A stretch of 64,000 bases of DNA from an uncultured Maribacter sp. Its GTDB lineage: Bacteria > Bacteroidota > Bacteroidia > Flavobacteriales > Flavobacteriaceae. Each line of letters opens with the position of its first letter. The first letter of the stretch is position 1. The DNA lies in assembly GCF_947500985.1 (NCBI RefSeq), contig NZ_CANMTX010000006.1:186001-250000 (forward strand), given 5' to 3'. Position numbers and translations under genes: made by a program. Shown one piece after another: positions 38,109 through 47,163 of this stretch. The notes beneath the pieces were generated by a model. It was not told the origin of the DNA. It did not search any database and saw only the letters and a list, made by a program, of their open reading frames with translations.

Positions 38109-39827
38109 TTATTTAATACGAGAAGTAGATAATTGAATATCTGCTGTAAACCAACTTTCTGCTCTTTGTCCCTCAATTTTTTTGACCATATTTTGATTAT
38201 CAAGTTTCTTATAAGCCAGTTTCAAACCATGTAATGCCCATCCATTTTTAGGTAATCTAACCAAATCTTCTTCATAGGTAATGATCGCATCTTTATACAA
38301 TTCTGCTTCAATTTGAATTGCACCTAGATAATGACGAACAGAAAAAAACCAATCTGGTGGCTCATTATAATTCAAACTATCTTCGAGATTTATAGCTTCT
38401 TTCAATAAAAAAATACTTTCTTGGTATTTGAATTCTCTAGCCAAAATTTCAGCTTTCAGAACTCGTTCAGCTATCTGAATTAAAACATCCACAGAATTGA
38501 TTTCCCAAATAGAGATTTCTTTCAAACTATCATCCATTGCAATTACTTCTAATGAAAGCAATTCTTTTTTAGCATTTTCTACCTGGTTCAACCCCAAAAA
38601 AGCCATTCCTCTTGCATAATTTAAAACTGCCGAAGGATATTTCAAAGTTGGTACTTCATTTTGCATTTTCAATATCTCTCTCCATTTACCGAATTTTACA
38701 TTTACATAATATGGTATTGTATAAAAATGCTGTAACGTACCCCAACCAGACTCTTTCATAAGTATTGTACTAGAATGTTTAGCTACATTTTTTGAAGCTT
38801 TTAAAGCCCATTCACTATTACCCTCTAAAGTTGCAGTAGCCGACATGAAATGATAATTATGTGGAAAATATGCAAGAGGATATGCGCCCTGAGCATTACA
38901 AGCAGCAACATAACTGCTATCTACAGATATAGCTCGCATATTTGACAATGTTCCTTTATGATAATCACCTGTTCTAATGTATACATGAGATGGCATATGA
39001 ATGAGATGTCCTGCTCCAGGTACTAAATCATCATCAAAAACTTGAGCACTTTTAAGTGCAACTTCTGGAGTAGGAGAAGCTTCTAACAAATGTATATTTA
39101 GGTGGTGTGCGCCTGGATGCTTTGAATCTATTACCAAAGTTTCATTTATGACAGACATTATTTCAGTAGTCCATTCTTTGGGGCTCCCACTTTTATCCCA
39201 AAGATCCCATGGATGCATATCCATTATAGATTCTGCAAACATTGTTGCCACATCTGCATCATTTGGATAGTTTTTATAAACCTCGCGCATAGCATTTGAA
39301 TATTCCAAATCTAGCTCGCTCCTCTCTTCCAATGGAAATTGCACATATCTTTTGGATAGTGCATTAATTAGAGCCTTCTCTTTCTGAGACACATCAGCGT
39401 TAGACAATACAAGTGCTTTTTGAATTGCCACATAAGCCCTGTAATAATTGTCCGGTTCCATTCCTGCGTTATAATTAGGTCCCAAGACATATGCAAACCC
39501 CCAATATGCCATCGCACAGTTTGGATCCAATTTTGTTGCATAGTAAAAAGATCTTGCCGCCTCTGCATGGTTGAATCCGTACGCCAAAACCATTCCCTGG
39601 TTTACATATTTTTGTGCTAGCCTGTTATTGGTAGTTACAGGAAATTCCATAACATCCAACCCTTCGATAAGTGGAGCGATATTATCAGATTGATACCATG
39701 TTATATCTGTTTTGATGGGGGCACAAGCTATAAAGGGTCTGTTTGAAATATCGTGTGTATTACCCTTATTCTTACAACCAGTTAATGTAACAAGAGAAAT
39801 AATTAAGTATAAAAAAATGAATTTCAT
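38109..39827 (-). CDS. TPR lipoprotein with six-histidine signature, paralogue B
   Basis: A 572-residue lipoprotein (Cys18, TLTGC). It is a paralogue of the protein at 40492-42177. Shared landmarks are DPNCAMAYWGFA (101-112), HPGAHHLNIH (237-246) and GHLIHMPSHVYIRTG (273-287). The histidines H237, H242, H246, H274, H277 and H281 align with six in the paralogue. TPR-like helices fill most of the rest. Function is unknown; the pattern suggests a metal- or haem-binding site in a helical scaffold. It is the last gene after the SCO1-type gene (29-bp gap). Confidence 0.8.
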   Translation of the reverse strand: MKFIFLYLIISLVTLTGCKNKGNTHDISNRPFIACAPIKTDITWYQSDNIAPLIEGLDVMEFPVTTNNRLAQKYVNQGMVLAYGFNHAEAARSFYYATKLDPNCAMAYWGFAYVLGPNYNAGMEPDNYYRAYVAIQKALVLSNADVSQKEKALINALSKRYVQFPLEERSELDLEYSNAMREVYKNYPNDADVATMFAESIMDMHPWDLWDKSGSPKEWTTEIMSVINETLVIDSKHPGAHHLNIHLLEASPTPEVALKSAQVFDDDLVPGAGHLIHMPSHVYIRTGDYHKGTLSNMRAISVDSSYVAACNAQGAYPLAYFPHNYHFMSATATLEGNSEWALKASKNVAKHSSTILMKESGWGTLQHFYTIPYYVNVKFGKWREILKMQNEVPTLKYPSAVLNYARGMAFLGLNQVENAKKELLSLEVIAMDDSLKEISIWEINSVDVLIQIAERVLKAEILAREFKYQESIFLLKEAINLEDSLNYNEPPDWFFSVRHYLGAIQIEAELYKDAIITYEEDLVRLPKNGWALHGLKLAYKKLDNQNMVKKIEGQRAESWFTADIQLSTSRIK

Positions 39828-39856
39828 TTTATATGATTTTTTTTGTAAAATGTTTC

Positions 39857-40495
39857 CTATTTTGAGCCAGTAAGGGTTCTTAAATCTTGAATTAAACGAA
39901 GTATCTCTTCATCTTCAGTACCATTATAAATTCCTCTAATTTGCCGTTTTTTATCCACTAAAATAAAATTGGGGGTATGTATAAAATCCTGTAATCCGCC
40001 ATCACCTTGTTCTACTACAGCAAAATAACTTTTACGTGCCAATGCGTAAATGTGACTTTTCTTTCCTGTTGTAATATTCCATTTTGAATCTACGGCACCT
40101 TTATCATCGGCATATTTTCGAAGTACGGGAATACTATCAATTTCTGGACTTACAGAAAGTGATAGTAACATTACTTCTTTATTTTCGATAAATTCGTTCT
40201 GAATTTTAATCATATTATTTGCCATTGCTGGGCAAATACTTGGACACCTTGTAAAAAAGAAATCAACCACATATACCTTATCCTCATAATCTTCTTGGGT
40301 TACTAGTTCACCATTTTGATTCAATAACTCAAAATCTGAAACGGTGTGGTTCGTTTCCGTATTCCTTAAACTAACATCTACCAAGTTCTCATTAAAATCT
40401 TTGGGTTGATAAATAGGTAAATCACCCTTCATTTTATTAGCACATGAATATAATAAGATTGAAATTATACCCGCAAAAAAGTATATACGCATCAT
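39857..40495 (-). CDS. SCO1/SenC family lipoprotein
   Basis: The 212-residue protein has a lipoprotein signal with Cys18 (LLYSC). Its thioredoxin-like domain carries the copper-binding motif FFTRCPSICPAM with C84 and C88. A downstream histidine, H173 in FIHTPNFILVD, completes the classic CxxxC...H copper site. SCO proteins deliver copper or reduce thiols during assembly of copper enzymes such as cytochrome oxidase. No oxidase gene is in the window; instead the gene lies between two TPR lipoprotein genes. Its start overlaps the end of the upstream TPR gene by 4 bp, so the two are translationally coupled. Confidence 0.93.
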   Translation of the reverse strand: MMRIYFFAGIISILLYSCANKMKGDLPIYQPKDFNENLVDVSLRNTETNHTVSDFELLNQNGELVTQEDYEDKVYVVDFFFTRCPSICPAMANNMIKIQNEFIENKEVMLLSLSVSPEIDSIPVLRKYADDKGAVDSKWNITTGKKSHIYALARKSYFAVVEQGDGGLQDFIHTPNFILVDKKRQIRGIYNGTEDEEILRLIQDLRTLTGSK

Positions 40496-42177
40496 AATAA
40501 AACCTTTTTACCCAAAAATTCTTTTGCTTGAAGGATTTCTTTTCTTTCGCTATTACTATTCGCCGTAGAATTCAATAGCTCCTTGTAATAAAAAATAGCT
40601 TTATCCATATCACCCAACTGTTGGGCAGAAGAAGCTGCACCAAATAACCCGTTAAATCTATTGGGTCTTCTTTTTAAATTCAGTTCATAAACATCTAAAG
40701 CTTCTTTAGGTCTTTTTGCAAGTAATAACATATCTGCCAACAACTCATCTGCTGGTAAAATCTCGCCAGGAGTTACCGGATGTTTTGCTGTTAGGCTTTC
40801 TAGTTGAGTAGCATTCTCCATTAACTCTAAAGCCAGATCAACATTCCCCCTTTTAAATTGTAACCATGCTTTAATAGTTTCTATCTGGATTTCAACCTGA
40901 TTAGCTTTGTAAGGATCATTAGCGACAATCAACTCCTCTTTAAAAGAATTTAGCATAGCAAGTTCTTTTTCGGTTTCCTTGAGATTATCTGTATGTATCG
41001 TACCTAAAGCCTTTGCAAAATGAAGTAGGGATTGTTGCCATGGAAATTTTTCCCAATCCAGTTCTGGTAATTGTGGCAATGTAAGATTAGATGCCTCCTG
41101 CCAGTTTTTATTTTCTACTGCTATACGAGCCGGTATAGCTGCTGCTGTATATGCAATTTTAAAATTTGGTGGAAATATTTTCTTGAACGATTTAAGATAT
41201 TCATATTGTTCATTTGCTTTTTCGTTTTCTCCTTGTTGCAAATAAGTATATACCAAATAGCCCATTGCATGCACTTCTTCGTCCCAATGTTCCCCAGGCG
41301 CTATAATTTCCGCATAACATATTGCCGATGATGCAGAATTTAAGTTGGTAGCGACACTTTCCTTCCAAAGGCCTAACCTCGTAAAAATATGAGAAGGCAT
41401 ATGTTGTGCATGCGCTGAATTTGGTGCAATATTCGCATACCGCCGTGCGGTGCTTAAACCAAGATCTGCCAATTCTGGATAATCGTAAGAATGAATTATA
41501 TAATGGGCAATTCCTGGATGATTAGGTTCTTTAACAAATAACGCATCCAATATTTTGCCAGCCTCCCGTTGTTTGGCATAACTTTTATCTGTTGGTATCG
41601 CTGATGCCCTTAGTGCTAATGCATAAAAAATAGCCACTTCGGCATCATCCTTATACGTTGTATACATACTATACATTGCATTGGCATAATTTTCTTTCCT
41701 TAATTGGTTGTCCAAGGTATCCCAATCCTTATAAAAAGTACCAATGGCATTTAAGTAATCTTCTGCTTTTTTAGACTTAGGTAATTTTTCTGCAATATCG
41801 AGTAGTTTCATTCCTTTTTTTAATACAATAGTTTCTGGTGGCGCCCATAAACCATGATAAATACTCATAGCTACACCCCAATAAGCCATAGCACAATTGG
41901 GATCTGCATCAAGCACCTGTGCAAAAGCCTTTTCGGCTTCTCCGTATTCAAAAGAATGCAATAATGAAATGGCTAAATTAAAAGTCTTTCGCGTCTCATA
42001 ACTACAGGATTCTGAAAAATTGACATCACCAAACTGCCCATTTCCACACAATTTCAAATCACCTCTTAAAAGATTTAAAGATGCTATCTCTGCATTCGAC
42101 ACCTGTTGTTTACAACCATAAAAAAGAAGTGCTACAAAAATCCCAAATACTATTCTTAACTCTTGCCGAAATTTCAA
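40492..42177 (-). CDS. TPR lipoprotein with six-histidine signature, paralogue A
   Basis: A 561-residue lipoprotein (Cys22, LLFYGC). The start is TTG at 42175-42177: an in-frame stop lies three codons upstream and no ATG occurs before residue 98, so the signal peptide requires this TTG. Landmarks are DPNCAMAYWGVA (92-103), HPGIAHYIIH (220-229) and HAQHMPSHIFTRLG (256-269), with H220, H225, H229, H256, H259 and H263 matching paralogue B. Cysteines 44 and 58 lie near the N-terminus. Later segments look like TPR helices. It opens the three-gene unit; function is unknown. Confidence 0.82.
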   Translation of the reverse strand: MKFRQELRIVFGIFVALLFYGCKQQVSNAEIASLNLLRGDLKLCGNGQFGDVNFSESCSYETRKTFNLAISLLHSFEYGEAEKAFAQVLDADPNCAMAYWGVAMSIYHGLWAPPETIVLKKGMKLLDIAEKLPKSKKAEDYLNAIGTFYKDWDTLDNQLRKENYANAMYSMYTTYKDDAEVAIFYALALRASAIPTDKSYAKQREAGKILDALFVKEPNHPGIAHYIIHSYDYPELADLGLSTARRYANIAPNSAHAQHMPSHIFTRLGLWKESVATNLNSASSAICYAEIIAPGEHWDEEVHAMGYLVYTYLQQGENEKANEQYEYLKSFKKIFPPNFKIAYTAAAIPARIAVENKNWQEASNLTLPQLPELDWEKFPWQQSLLHFAKALGTIHTDNLKETEKELAMLNSFKEELIVANDPYKANQVEIQIETIKAWLQFKRGNVDLALELMENATQLESLTAKHPVTPGEILPADELLADMLLLAKRPKEALDVYELNLKRRPNRFNGLFGAASSAQQLGDMDKAIFYYKELLNSTANSNSERKEILQAKEFLGKKVLL

Positions 42178-42357
42178 ACAAAATTAATTTTAAACTTTAA
42201 AGAACATTTTCTAAAGTTCAAATTAATGGTATAACATTTAAAATCAAAACATTATAGTGTATTCTGTAATATAGCATGTATAAATTGCAATGGATAAATT
42301 TAAAATTGTCCTAATAAAGGAAAAGACATTTTATAATAAAAAATTGCCCATCTAAGT

Positions 42358-43581
42358 CTAGGTGGTAAATGCACGATTGCTAGCAAAAAGAGGTCGCGTT
42401 TTAAAGGTCATAAATAGTGCGACAGATATGAGTCCGCATACACCTAAGCCTGCAAAAAGTGCCCAGACAGAATCTTCGATAAAACTACCTACAAAAATTG
42501 ATATCGGTATAGAAAGAATGGTAGAGATGAATCCGGTAATCGCAGCACCAATACCTGCAATATGACCAATAGGCTCCATTGCAATAGATCGCATATTACC
42601 CCAAATAAATCCTAAACACAAAAACTGTAGCGAAAGAAATATCAATAAGATAGTAATGCTAGGGTCCTTAGACCCAAAAAATAACACACTATATAACAAG
42701 GCTATAAAAGTAAAAGCCACTAAAGCTACAAAAGATAAATTTCGCATACCAAAACGCAATACCAAGGTTCCGTTCATTAAAGTTGAAAAACCAACCGATA
42801 GTGCCAAACCTGCAAATACATAAGGGAATGTTTCCGTCAACCCATAAAGCTCCTCAAAAACATGTTGAGCAGAACTTAAATACACCAAAAAAGAACCAGT
42901 AATAAATCCTGATATCATGGTGCATGAAACCGTTTCTTTATGTCTAATAATTTCTTTAGTTCCTCTAACAAATACGTGAAAAGAGAAAGGTACTTTGTAT
43001 TCTGGATGTAATGTTTCTGCCTGTCTTTTATAAAACCAAATCCCCACTAACAAAGCAAAAAATAGCTGCAAATAAAAGATACCTTGCCAACCTGTAATAC
43101 CCATTACGGCTTTACCAATTGCAGGCGCCACAACAGGAACTAAAATAAAAAAGGCAGTTACAAAAGACATAATTTTTGCCATATAATCCCCACGATACGT
43201 ATCACGTATGATAGAAATACTTATAGTTCTTGGTGCTGATAAACCAATACCCTGTAACACACGCCCTACAAGCATAATTTCAAGATTTGGCGCTAACAAA
43301 CAAATGATACTAGCTATCAAAAAAACAGTAAACCCTATATAAACAATTGGTTTTCTACCAAGACTATCTGAAAGCGGACCAAAGAACAACTGCCCCACCC
43401 CCAAACCTAAAAAAATCATGGTTACCAGCAATTGATTCTGTGTAGGATCAAGACTATTGATAGATATACCAATATCTGCCATTGCCGGTAAAATTGCGTC
43501 AATAGTTAACGCAACAATTGACATTAAAGAAGCCATTAACGCGACAAACTCAAAATTCGGTTTTACCTGTTCATTCTGCAT
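42358..43581 (-). CDS. Bcr/CflA family multidrug efflux MFS transporter
   Basis: A 407-residue inner-membrane protein with 12 predicted helices. The N-terminal ALTIDAILPAMADIG, the loop GPLSDSLGRKPIVYIG, and RVLQGIGLSAPRTISISIIRD are diagnostic of drug:proton antiporters of the Bcr/CflA group (bicyclomycin, chloramphenicol-type efflux). It is monocistronic by position. A near-perfect promoter ends only 4 bp before the ATG, implying a leaderless or nearly leaderless message. Confidence 0.92.
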   Translation of the reverse strand: MQNEQVKPNFEFVALMASLMSIVALTIDAILPAMADIGISINSLDPTQNQLLVTMIFLGLGVGQLFFGPLSDSLGRKPIVYIGFTVFLIASIICLLAPNLEIMLVGRVLQGIGLSAPRTISISIIRDTYRGDYMAKIMSFVTAFFILVPVVAPAIGKAVMGITGWQGIFYLQLFFALLVGIWFYKRQAETLHPEYKVPFSFHVFVRGTKEIIRHKETVSCTMISGFITGSFLVYLSSAQHVFEELYGLTETFPYVFAGLALSVGFSTLMNGTLVLRFGMRNLSFVALVAFTFIALLYSVLFFGSKDPSITILLIFLSLQFLCLGFIWGNMRSIAMEPIGHIAGIGAAITGFISTILSIPISIFVGSFIEDSVWALFAGLGVCGLISVALFMTFKTRPLFASNRAFTT

Positions 43582-43585
43582 CCTG

Positions 43586-43613
43586 CAAAAATAAGGCTTA
43601 ACAATTCATGCAA
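43586..43613 (-). promoter_or_regulatory. Promoter of the Bcr/CflA transporter gene
   Basis: On the minus strand TTG (43611-43613) is followed after 17 bp by TATTTTTG (43586-43593) and C, a full -33/-7 pair of the Bacteroidota type. Only 4 bp separate the -7 box from the ATG, so transcription should start at or next to the start codon. Confidence 0.75.
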
Positions 43614-43664
43614 TGTTATTAAAAGTTGATTTTTGAGTTTATGCATTTTTGAAATTCAAATATG

Positions 43665-43672
43665 TACTTTTG
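43665..43672 (+). promoter_or_regulatory. -7 box of the udk-divIC promoter
   Basis: TACTTTTG followed by C is an exact TAnnTTTG match. It overlaps codons 2-4 of the longer possible udk frame, which argues that the upstream ATG at 43662 is not the start. The -33 element is poor. Confidence 0.6.
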
Positions 43673-43688
43673 CATTAAATTACAATGT

Positions 43689-44303
43689 ATGCTGATTATA
43701 GGTATTGCCGGTGGAACAGGTTGTGGAAAAACCACAGTAGTAAATCAAATTATAAATGAATTACCTAATGAAGAAGTTGGGGTAATTTCACAAGATTCGT
43801 ACTATAACGACCTATCTCATTTATCTCTTGAAGAGAGACGCAAAACTAACTTTGACCACCCTAGTTCTATAGATTTTGCACTACTTGAGCAGCATTTAAT
43901 TGCTTTAAAAAACGGAGAATCTATCGAACAACCTGTATACTCATTTTTAGAATGTAACAGAACGGCAAAGACTATACTTACGCACCCTACAAAGGTTATT
44001 ATCGTAGAAGGTATTTTAATTATGACCAATTCTGCTATTCGCAAAATGTTCGATATTAAAATATTCGTGCATGCTGACACAGATGAAAGATTGATTAGAA
44101 GATTAAAAAGAGATGTCAATGAAAGAGGTTGGGATTTAGATGAAACTATAGAAAAATACCAATCTGTAATTAAGCCAATGCATGAGCAGTTCATTGAGCC
44201 AACAAAAGAATATGCAGATATTATTATTCCGAATAATAAATATAATACTGTTGCCGTTGAAATAGTTAAGAGTATTATTAATGAAAAAATAATGCAAGAG
44301 TAA
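43689..44303 (+). CDS. udk: Uridine kinase
   Basis: The 204-residue enzyme phosphorylates uridine or cytidine to the monophosphate in pyrimidine salvage. The P-loop GIAGGTGCGKTT starts at residue 4 of the chosen start (ATG 43689). Further signatures are SQDSYYNDLSH, TNFDHPSSIDF and IVEGILIM. An in-frame ATG at 43662 would add nine residues that overlap the promoter box, so I reject it. The stop codon overlaps the divIC start by 1 bp. Confidence 0.95.
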   Translation: MLIIGIAGGTGCGKTTVVNQIINELPNEEVGVISQDSYYNDLSHLSLEERRKTNFDHPSSIDFALLEQHLIALKNGESIEQPVYSFLECNRTAKTILTHPTKVIIVEGILIMTNSAIRKMFDIKIFVHADTDERLIRRLKRDVNERGWDLDETIEKYQSVIKPMHEQFIEPTKEYADIIIPNNKYNTVAVEIVKSIINEKIMQE

Positions 44304-44635
44304 TGGCATTCAAAGATTTAAAACAAAAAAAATGGTTTAAAGTCATGACTAATATGTATGTATTAGTATTGTCCGTTTTTCTTGTTTGGATGCTTTTTTT
44401 TGACACAAATTCACTTCTAATTCATTTAGAATTGAGAAAGGAAATAAAAAAACTAGAAAAAACCCAAGATTTCTTGAAAGATGAAATTGCTCGGGATAAA
44501 AAAATTATCGAAAAATTATCTGACGAAGATGAGCTTGAGCGCTTTGCTCGAGAAGAGTATTATTTGAAGAAAAAAAATGAAGAAATCTATCTTATTGAAT
44601 ACGAGGATAGTTTAAAAATCAAGGATAAAGAATAG
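44303..44635 (+). CDS. FtsB/DivIC-like septum formation initiator
   Basis: The 110-residue protein has a short cytoplasmic tail, one transmembrane helix (about 18-34), and a periplasmic coiled coil (about 42-75, rich in K, E and L at heptad spacing). The C-terminal ELERFAREEYYLKKKNEEIY is the conserved FtsB/DivIC segment. These proteins link FtsL and FtsQ in the divisome. It overlaps udk by 1 bp in an arrangement consistent with co-expression. Confidence 0.88.
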   Translation: MAFKDLKQKKWFKVMTNMYVLVLSVFLVWMLFFDTNSLLIHLELRKEIKKLEKTQDFLKDEIARDKKIIEKLSDEDELERFAREEYYLKKKNEEIYLIEYEDSLKIKDKE

Positions 44636-44824
44636 TTTTTGATATCCTTTTAATAAGTTTTAGTCTTTCTACATACTACACAATAATCAGCGGCTTAACC
44701 ATTTCATAATTAAAAGTTTAACGCTTTATTAAAGAAAAGTAAGTGCTTATTCACTTAGTGTTAACAAAAAGCTTTCATTAGCCCCATAAATAATTGTATT
44801 TTTACCACCTAACTTACTTTGAAC

Positions 44825-45598
44825 ATGGGCAAGATTATTGCTATAGCCAATCAAAAAGGAGGCGTAGGTAAAACTACCACCACAGTTAACTTAGCTGCCT
44901 CTCTTGGTGTAATGGAAAAAAAGGTTTTATTAATTGATGCTGACCCCCAAGCAAATGCAACTTCTGGGTTAGGTATTGATGTAGATGGTGTTGAACTAGG
45001 TTCATACCAGCTAATGGAACATACCAAAACTGCGAGAGAAACTATTATCCCTACAACCTCCCCTAATGTAGACCTTATTCCTGCACACATCGATCTAGTC
45101 GCCATTGAAATAGAATTGGTTGACAAAGAAGAGCGTGAGTACATGATGAAAAAGGCTATTACAGACCTTAAAAACGATTACGATTATATCTTAATTGATT
45201 GTGCGCCATCATTAGGGTTACTAACCTTGAATGCATTAACCGCAGCAGATTCTGTAATAATACCTATTCAATGCGAATATTTTGCTTTAGAAGGGCTAGG
45301 TAAATTATTGAATACTATAAAAAGTGTTCAAAAATTACATAATCCAGATTTAGATATCGAGGGTATGTTGTTGACCATGTACGATTCTAGGTTACGTTTA
45401 TCTAACCAAGTAGTAGATGAAGTAAGAAAGCATTTCGGCGATATGGTTTTCGAAACTGTAATTCAACGTAATGTTAGATTAAGTGAAGCTCCTAGTTATG
45501 GAGAAAGTATAATCAAATATGATGCTGCCAGTAAAGGAGCAACAAATTATTTGAACATGGCTAACGAGATAGTCAAAAAAAATAAGCAGACGGTTTAA
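44825..45598 (+). CDS. parA: Chromosome partitioning ATPase ParA/Soj
   Basis: The 257-residue ATPase starts at ATG 44825; a TTG two codons before is unlikely. The deviant Walker A IANQKGGVGKTTT (residues 6-18) with its signature lysine, the DADPQANAT switch, and the DYILIDCAPSLGLLTLNAL Walker B region all match ParA. It works with ParB to segregate newly replicated origins. parB starts 2 bp downstream. A near-consensus -7 box (TATTTTTA, 44797-44804) and a TAAGTG/CACTTA hairpin (44740-44757) precede it. I saw no canonical parS in this spacer. Confidence 0.95.
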   Translation: MGKIIAIANQKGGVGKTTTTVNLAASLGVMEKKVLLIDADPQANATSGLGIDVDGVELGSYQLMEHTKTARETIIPTTSPNVDLIPAHIDLVAIEIELVDKEEREYMMKKAITDLKNDYDYILIDCAPSLGLLTLNALTAADSVIIPIQCEYFALEGLGKLLNTIKSVQKLHNPDLDIEGMLLTMYDSRLRLSNQVVDEVRKHFGDMVFETVIQRNVRLSEAPSYGESIIKYDAASKGATNYLNMANEIVKKNKQTV

Positions 45599-45600
45599 GT

Positions 45601-46509
45601 ATGGCAAAAGCGACAAAAAAACAAGCTTTAGGTAGAGGACTTTCGGCTCTTTTAAAAGATCCGGAGAATGATATAAATACAGCATCAGATAAGAATGCAG
45701 ATAAAGTTGTAGGTAATATTATCGAGCTAGATTTAGAACATATTGAAGTAAACCCATTTCAACCACGTTCTAATTTCAATGATGAATCTATAAAAGAATT
45801 AGCAGCTTCTATTAAAGAATTAGGGGTAATTCAGCCAATTACGGTTAGAAAATTAGGTTTCAACGAGTACCAACTTGTATCTGGAGAACGCAGGTATCGT
45901 GCTTCTAAACTTTTAGGCTTAGACACCATACCAGCTTATATACGAATCGCTAACGACCAAGAGTCTTTAGAGATGGCGTTGGTTGAAAATATACAACGTC
46001 AAGATTTAGACCCAATAGAAATAGCACTTTCTTACCAACGCCTTATAGACGAAATTAATCTTACTCAAGAAAGATTAAGCGAGCGCGTGGGTAAAAAACG
46101 TTCTACTATTGCCAACTATTTGCGCCTTTTAAAATTAGACCCAATCATACAAACAGGTATGCGAGATGGCTTTTTAACTATGGGTCACGGTAGAGCGTTA
46201 GTCAATATTGACAAAAAGCAGGATCAGATATCACTTTACGAAAAAATTATTTTTGACAACCTGTCTGTTAGAGAAACCGAAAGTGCCGTTAAAGCTTATC
46301 ATTCGGATGATGTGCCTACTGACGATGTAGTAAAAACAGTAAAAAAAGAAGCTTCTGTTTTTGTACGAAAGGGTATTAAAGAGCTTACAGATGCCTTATC
46401 GGTAAAAGTGGATATAAAATCTACTGATAACGAAAGAGGAAAAATAACCATACCATTTAAGTCTCAAGAGGAATTTGACCGTATCAAAAAATTGATAACA
46501 GGTGCGTAG
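45601..46509 (+). CDS. parB: Chromosome partitioning protein ParB/Spo0J
   Basis: The 302-residue protein has the N-terminal LGRGLSALL box, the CTPase domain with NPFQPRSNFNDESI and the arginine patch SGERRYRA, then a helix-turn-helix (RLSERVGKKRSTIANYLRLLKL). A C-terminal dimerisation region follows. ParB binds parS, spreads by CTP-dependent clamping and stimulates ParA. It follows parA by 2 bp, and its last bases overlap the next gene by 8 bp. Confidence 0.95.
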   Translation: MAKATKKQALGRGLSALLKDPENDINTASDKNADKVVGNIIELDLEHIEVNPFQPRSNFNDESIKELAASIKELGVIQPITVRKLGFNEYQLVSGERRYRASKLLGLDTIPAYIRIANDQESLEMALVENIQRQDLDPIEIALSYQRLIDEINLTQERLSERVGKKRSTIANYLRLLKLDPIIQTGMRDGFLTMGHGRALVNIDKKQDQISLYEKIIFDNLSVRETESAVKAYHSDDVPTDDVVKTVKKEASVFVRKGIKELTDALSVKVDIKSTDNERGKITIPFKSQEEFDRIKKLITGA

Positions 46510-47161
46510 CTATCTTTCATTATTAAGTACATTATTGTTATTCATTAATTTTTCCTTTTCTCAAGAAGAGCAGGATTCTATTCCTAAAACTGAAATAGAT
46601 AGCGTACAATCTAACCTTGCAAAAAATGGCATTGTTATAAAAGATTCTGTATCGCTCAAGAAAACTAAAAAAGAATTTAATCCATTAGCACCAAGTAAAG
46701 CCGCATTTTACTCCGCAGTTCTACCAGGAATGGGACAAATTTACAATAAGCGGTATTGGAAAGCCCCTATTGTCTGGGGTGCTATTGGTGGTAGTGCTTA
46801 CATGTATGCATGGAACAATAATCAATATCAAAGATTTAGAACCGCTTTTATAAGAAGACAAGCCGGGTTTACGGATGACGAGTATTATGATATAAATGGT
46901 GATAATGCCGTTGGTGATGATCCCGATTTAGATACAGATGACCTTGAATCTCAACAAGAACGTTTTCAAAGTGATCGTGATCTTTGGCTGGTTGCAGCTA
47001 TAGGATTATATGCTCTTAATATAGTTGACGCCAATGTTGACGCACATTTAAAACAGTTTAATATTGACGATGACCTAAGTATAGACTTTGAGCCATATCT
47101 TGATTTTAATCAAGTAACCAATAGTCCGAATTACGGAATGGCATTAATTATAAAATTTTAA
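46502..47161 (+). CDS. DUF5683 family envelope protein
   Basis: A 219-residue protein starting with GTG 46502; no ATG precedes the end of its signal peptide (hydrophobic 4-20, ending SFSQ). The centre holds KAAFYSAVLPGMGQIYNKRYWK followed by a hydrophobic helix; shorter core is PGMGQIYNKRYWK, typical of DUF5683 proteins. A second hydrophobic stretch is near residue 165. The function is unknown. The overlap with parB and the 2-bp gap to dapB imply one operon from parA to dapB, a linkage seen across Flavobacteriia. Confidence 0.82.
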   Translation: MRSYLSLLSTLLLFINFSFSQEEQDSIPKTEIDSVQSNLAKNGIVIKDSVSLKKTKKEFNPLAPSKAAFYSAVLPGMGQIYNKRYWKAPIVWGAIGGSAYMYAWNNNQYQRFRTAFIRRQAGFTDDEYYDINGDNAVGDDPDLDTDDLESQQERFQSDRDLWLVAAIGLYALNIVDANVDAHLKQFNIDDDLSIDFEPYLDFNQVTNSPNYGMALIIKF

Positions 47162-47163
47162 GA

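Noticed and set aside
42340..42365. Possible terminator of the Bcr/CflA gene
   Set aside because: On the transcribed strand the stem contains a C-A mismatch and the T tract is displaced, so support is too weak.
43662..43688. Upstream ATG extending udk by nine residues
   Set aside because: The added codons overlap an exact -7 promoter box, and the P-loop normally starts close to the N-terminus.
44740..44757. TAAGTG/CACTTA hairpin upstream of parA as a parS site
   Set aside because: It does not resemble the GTGAAAC/GTTTCAC-type or CACGTG-centred parS core; a short hairpin in AT-rich DNA is not enough.
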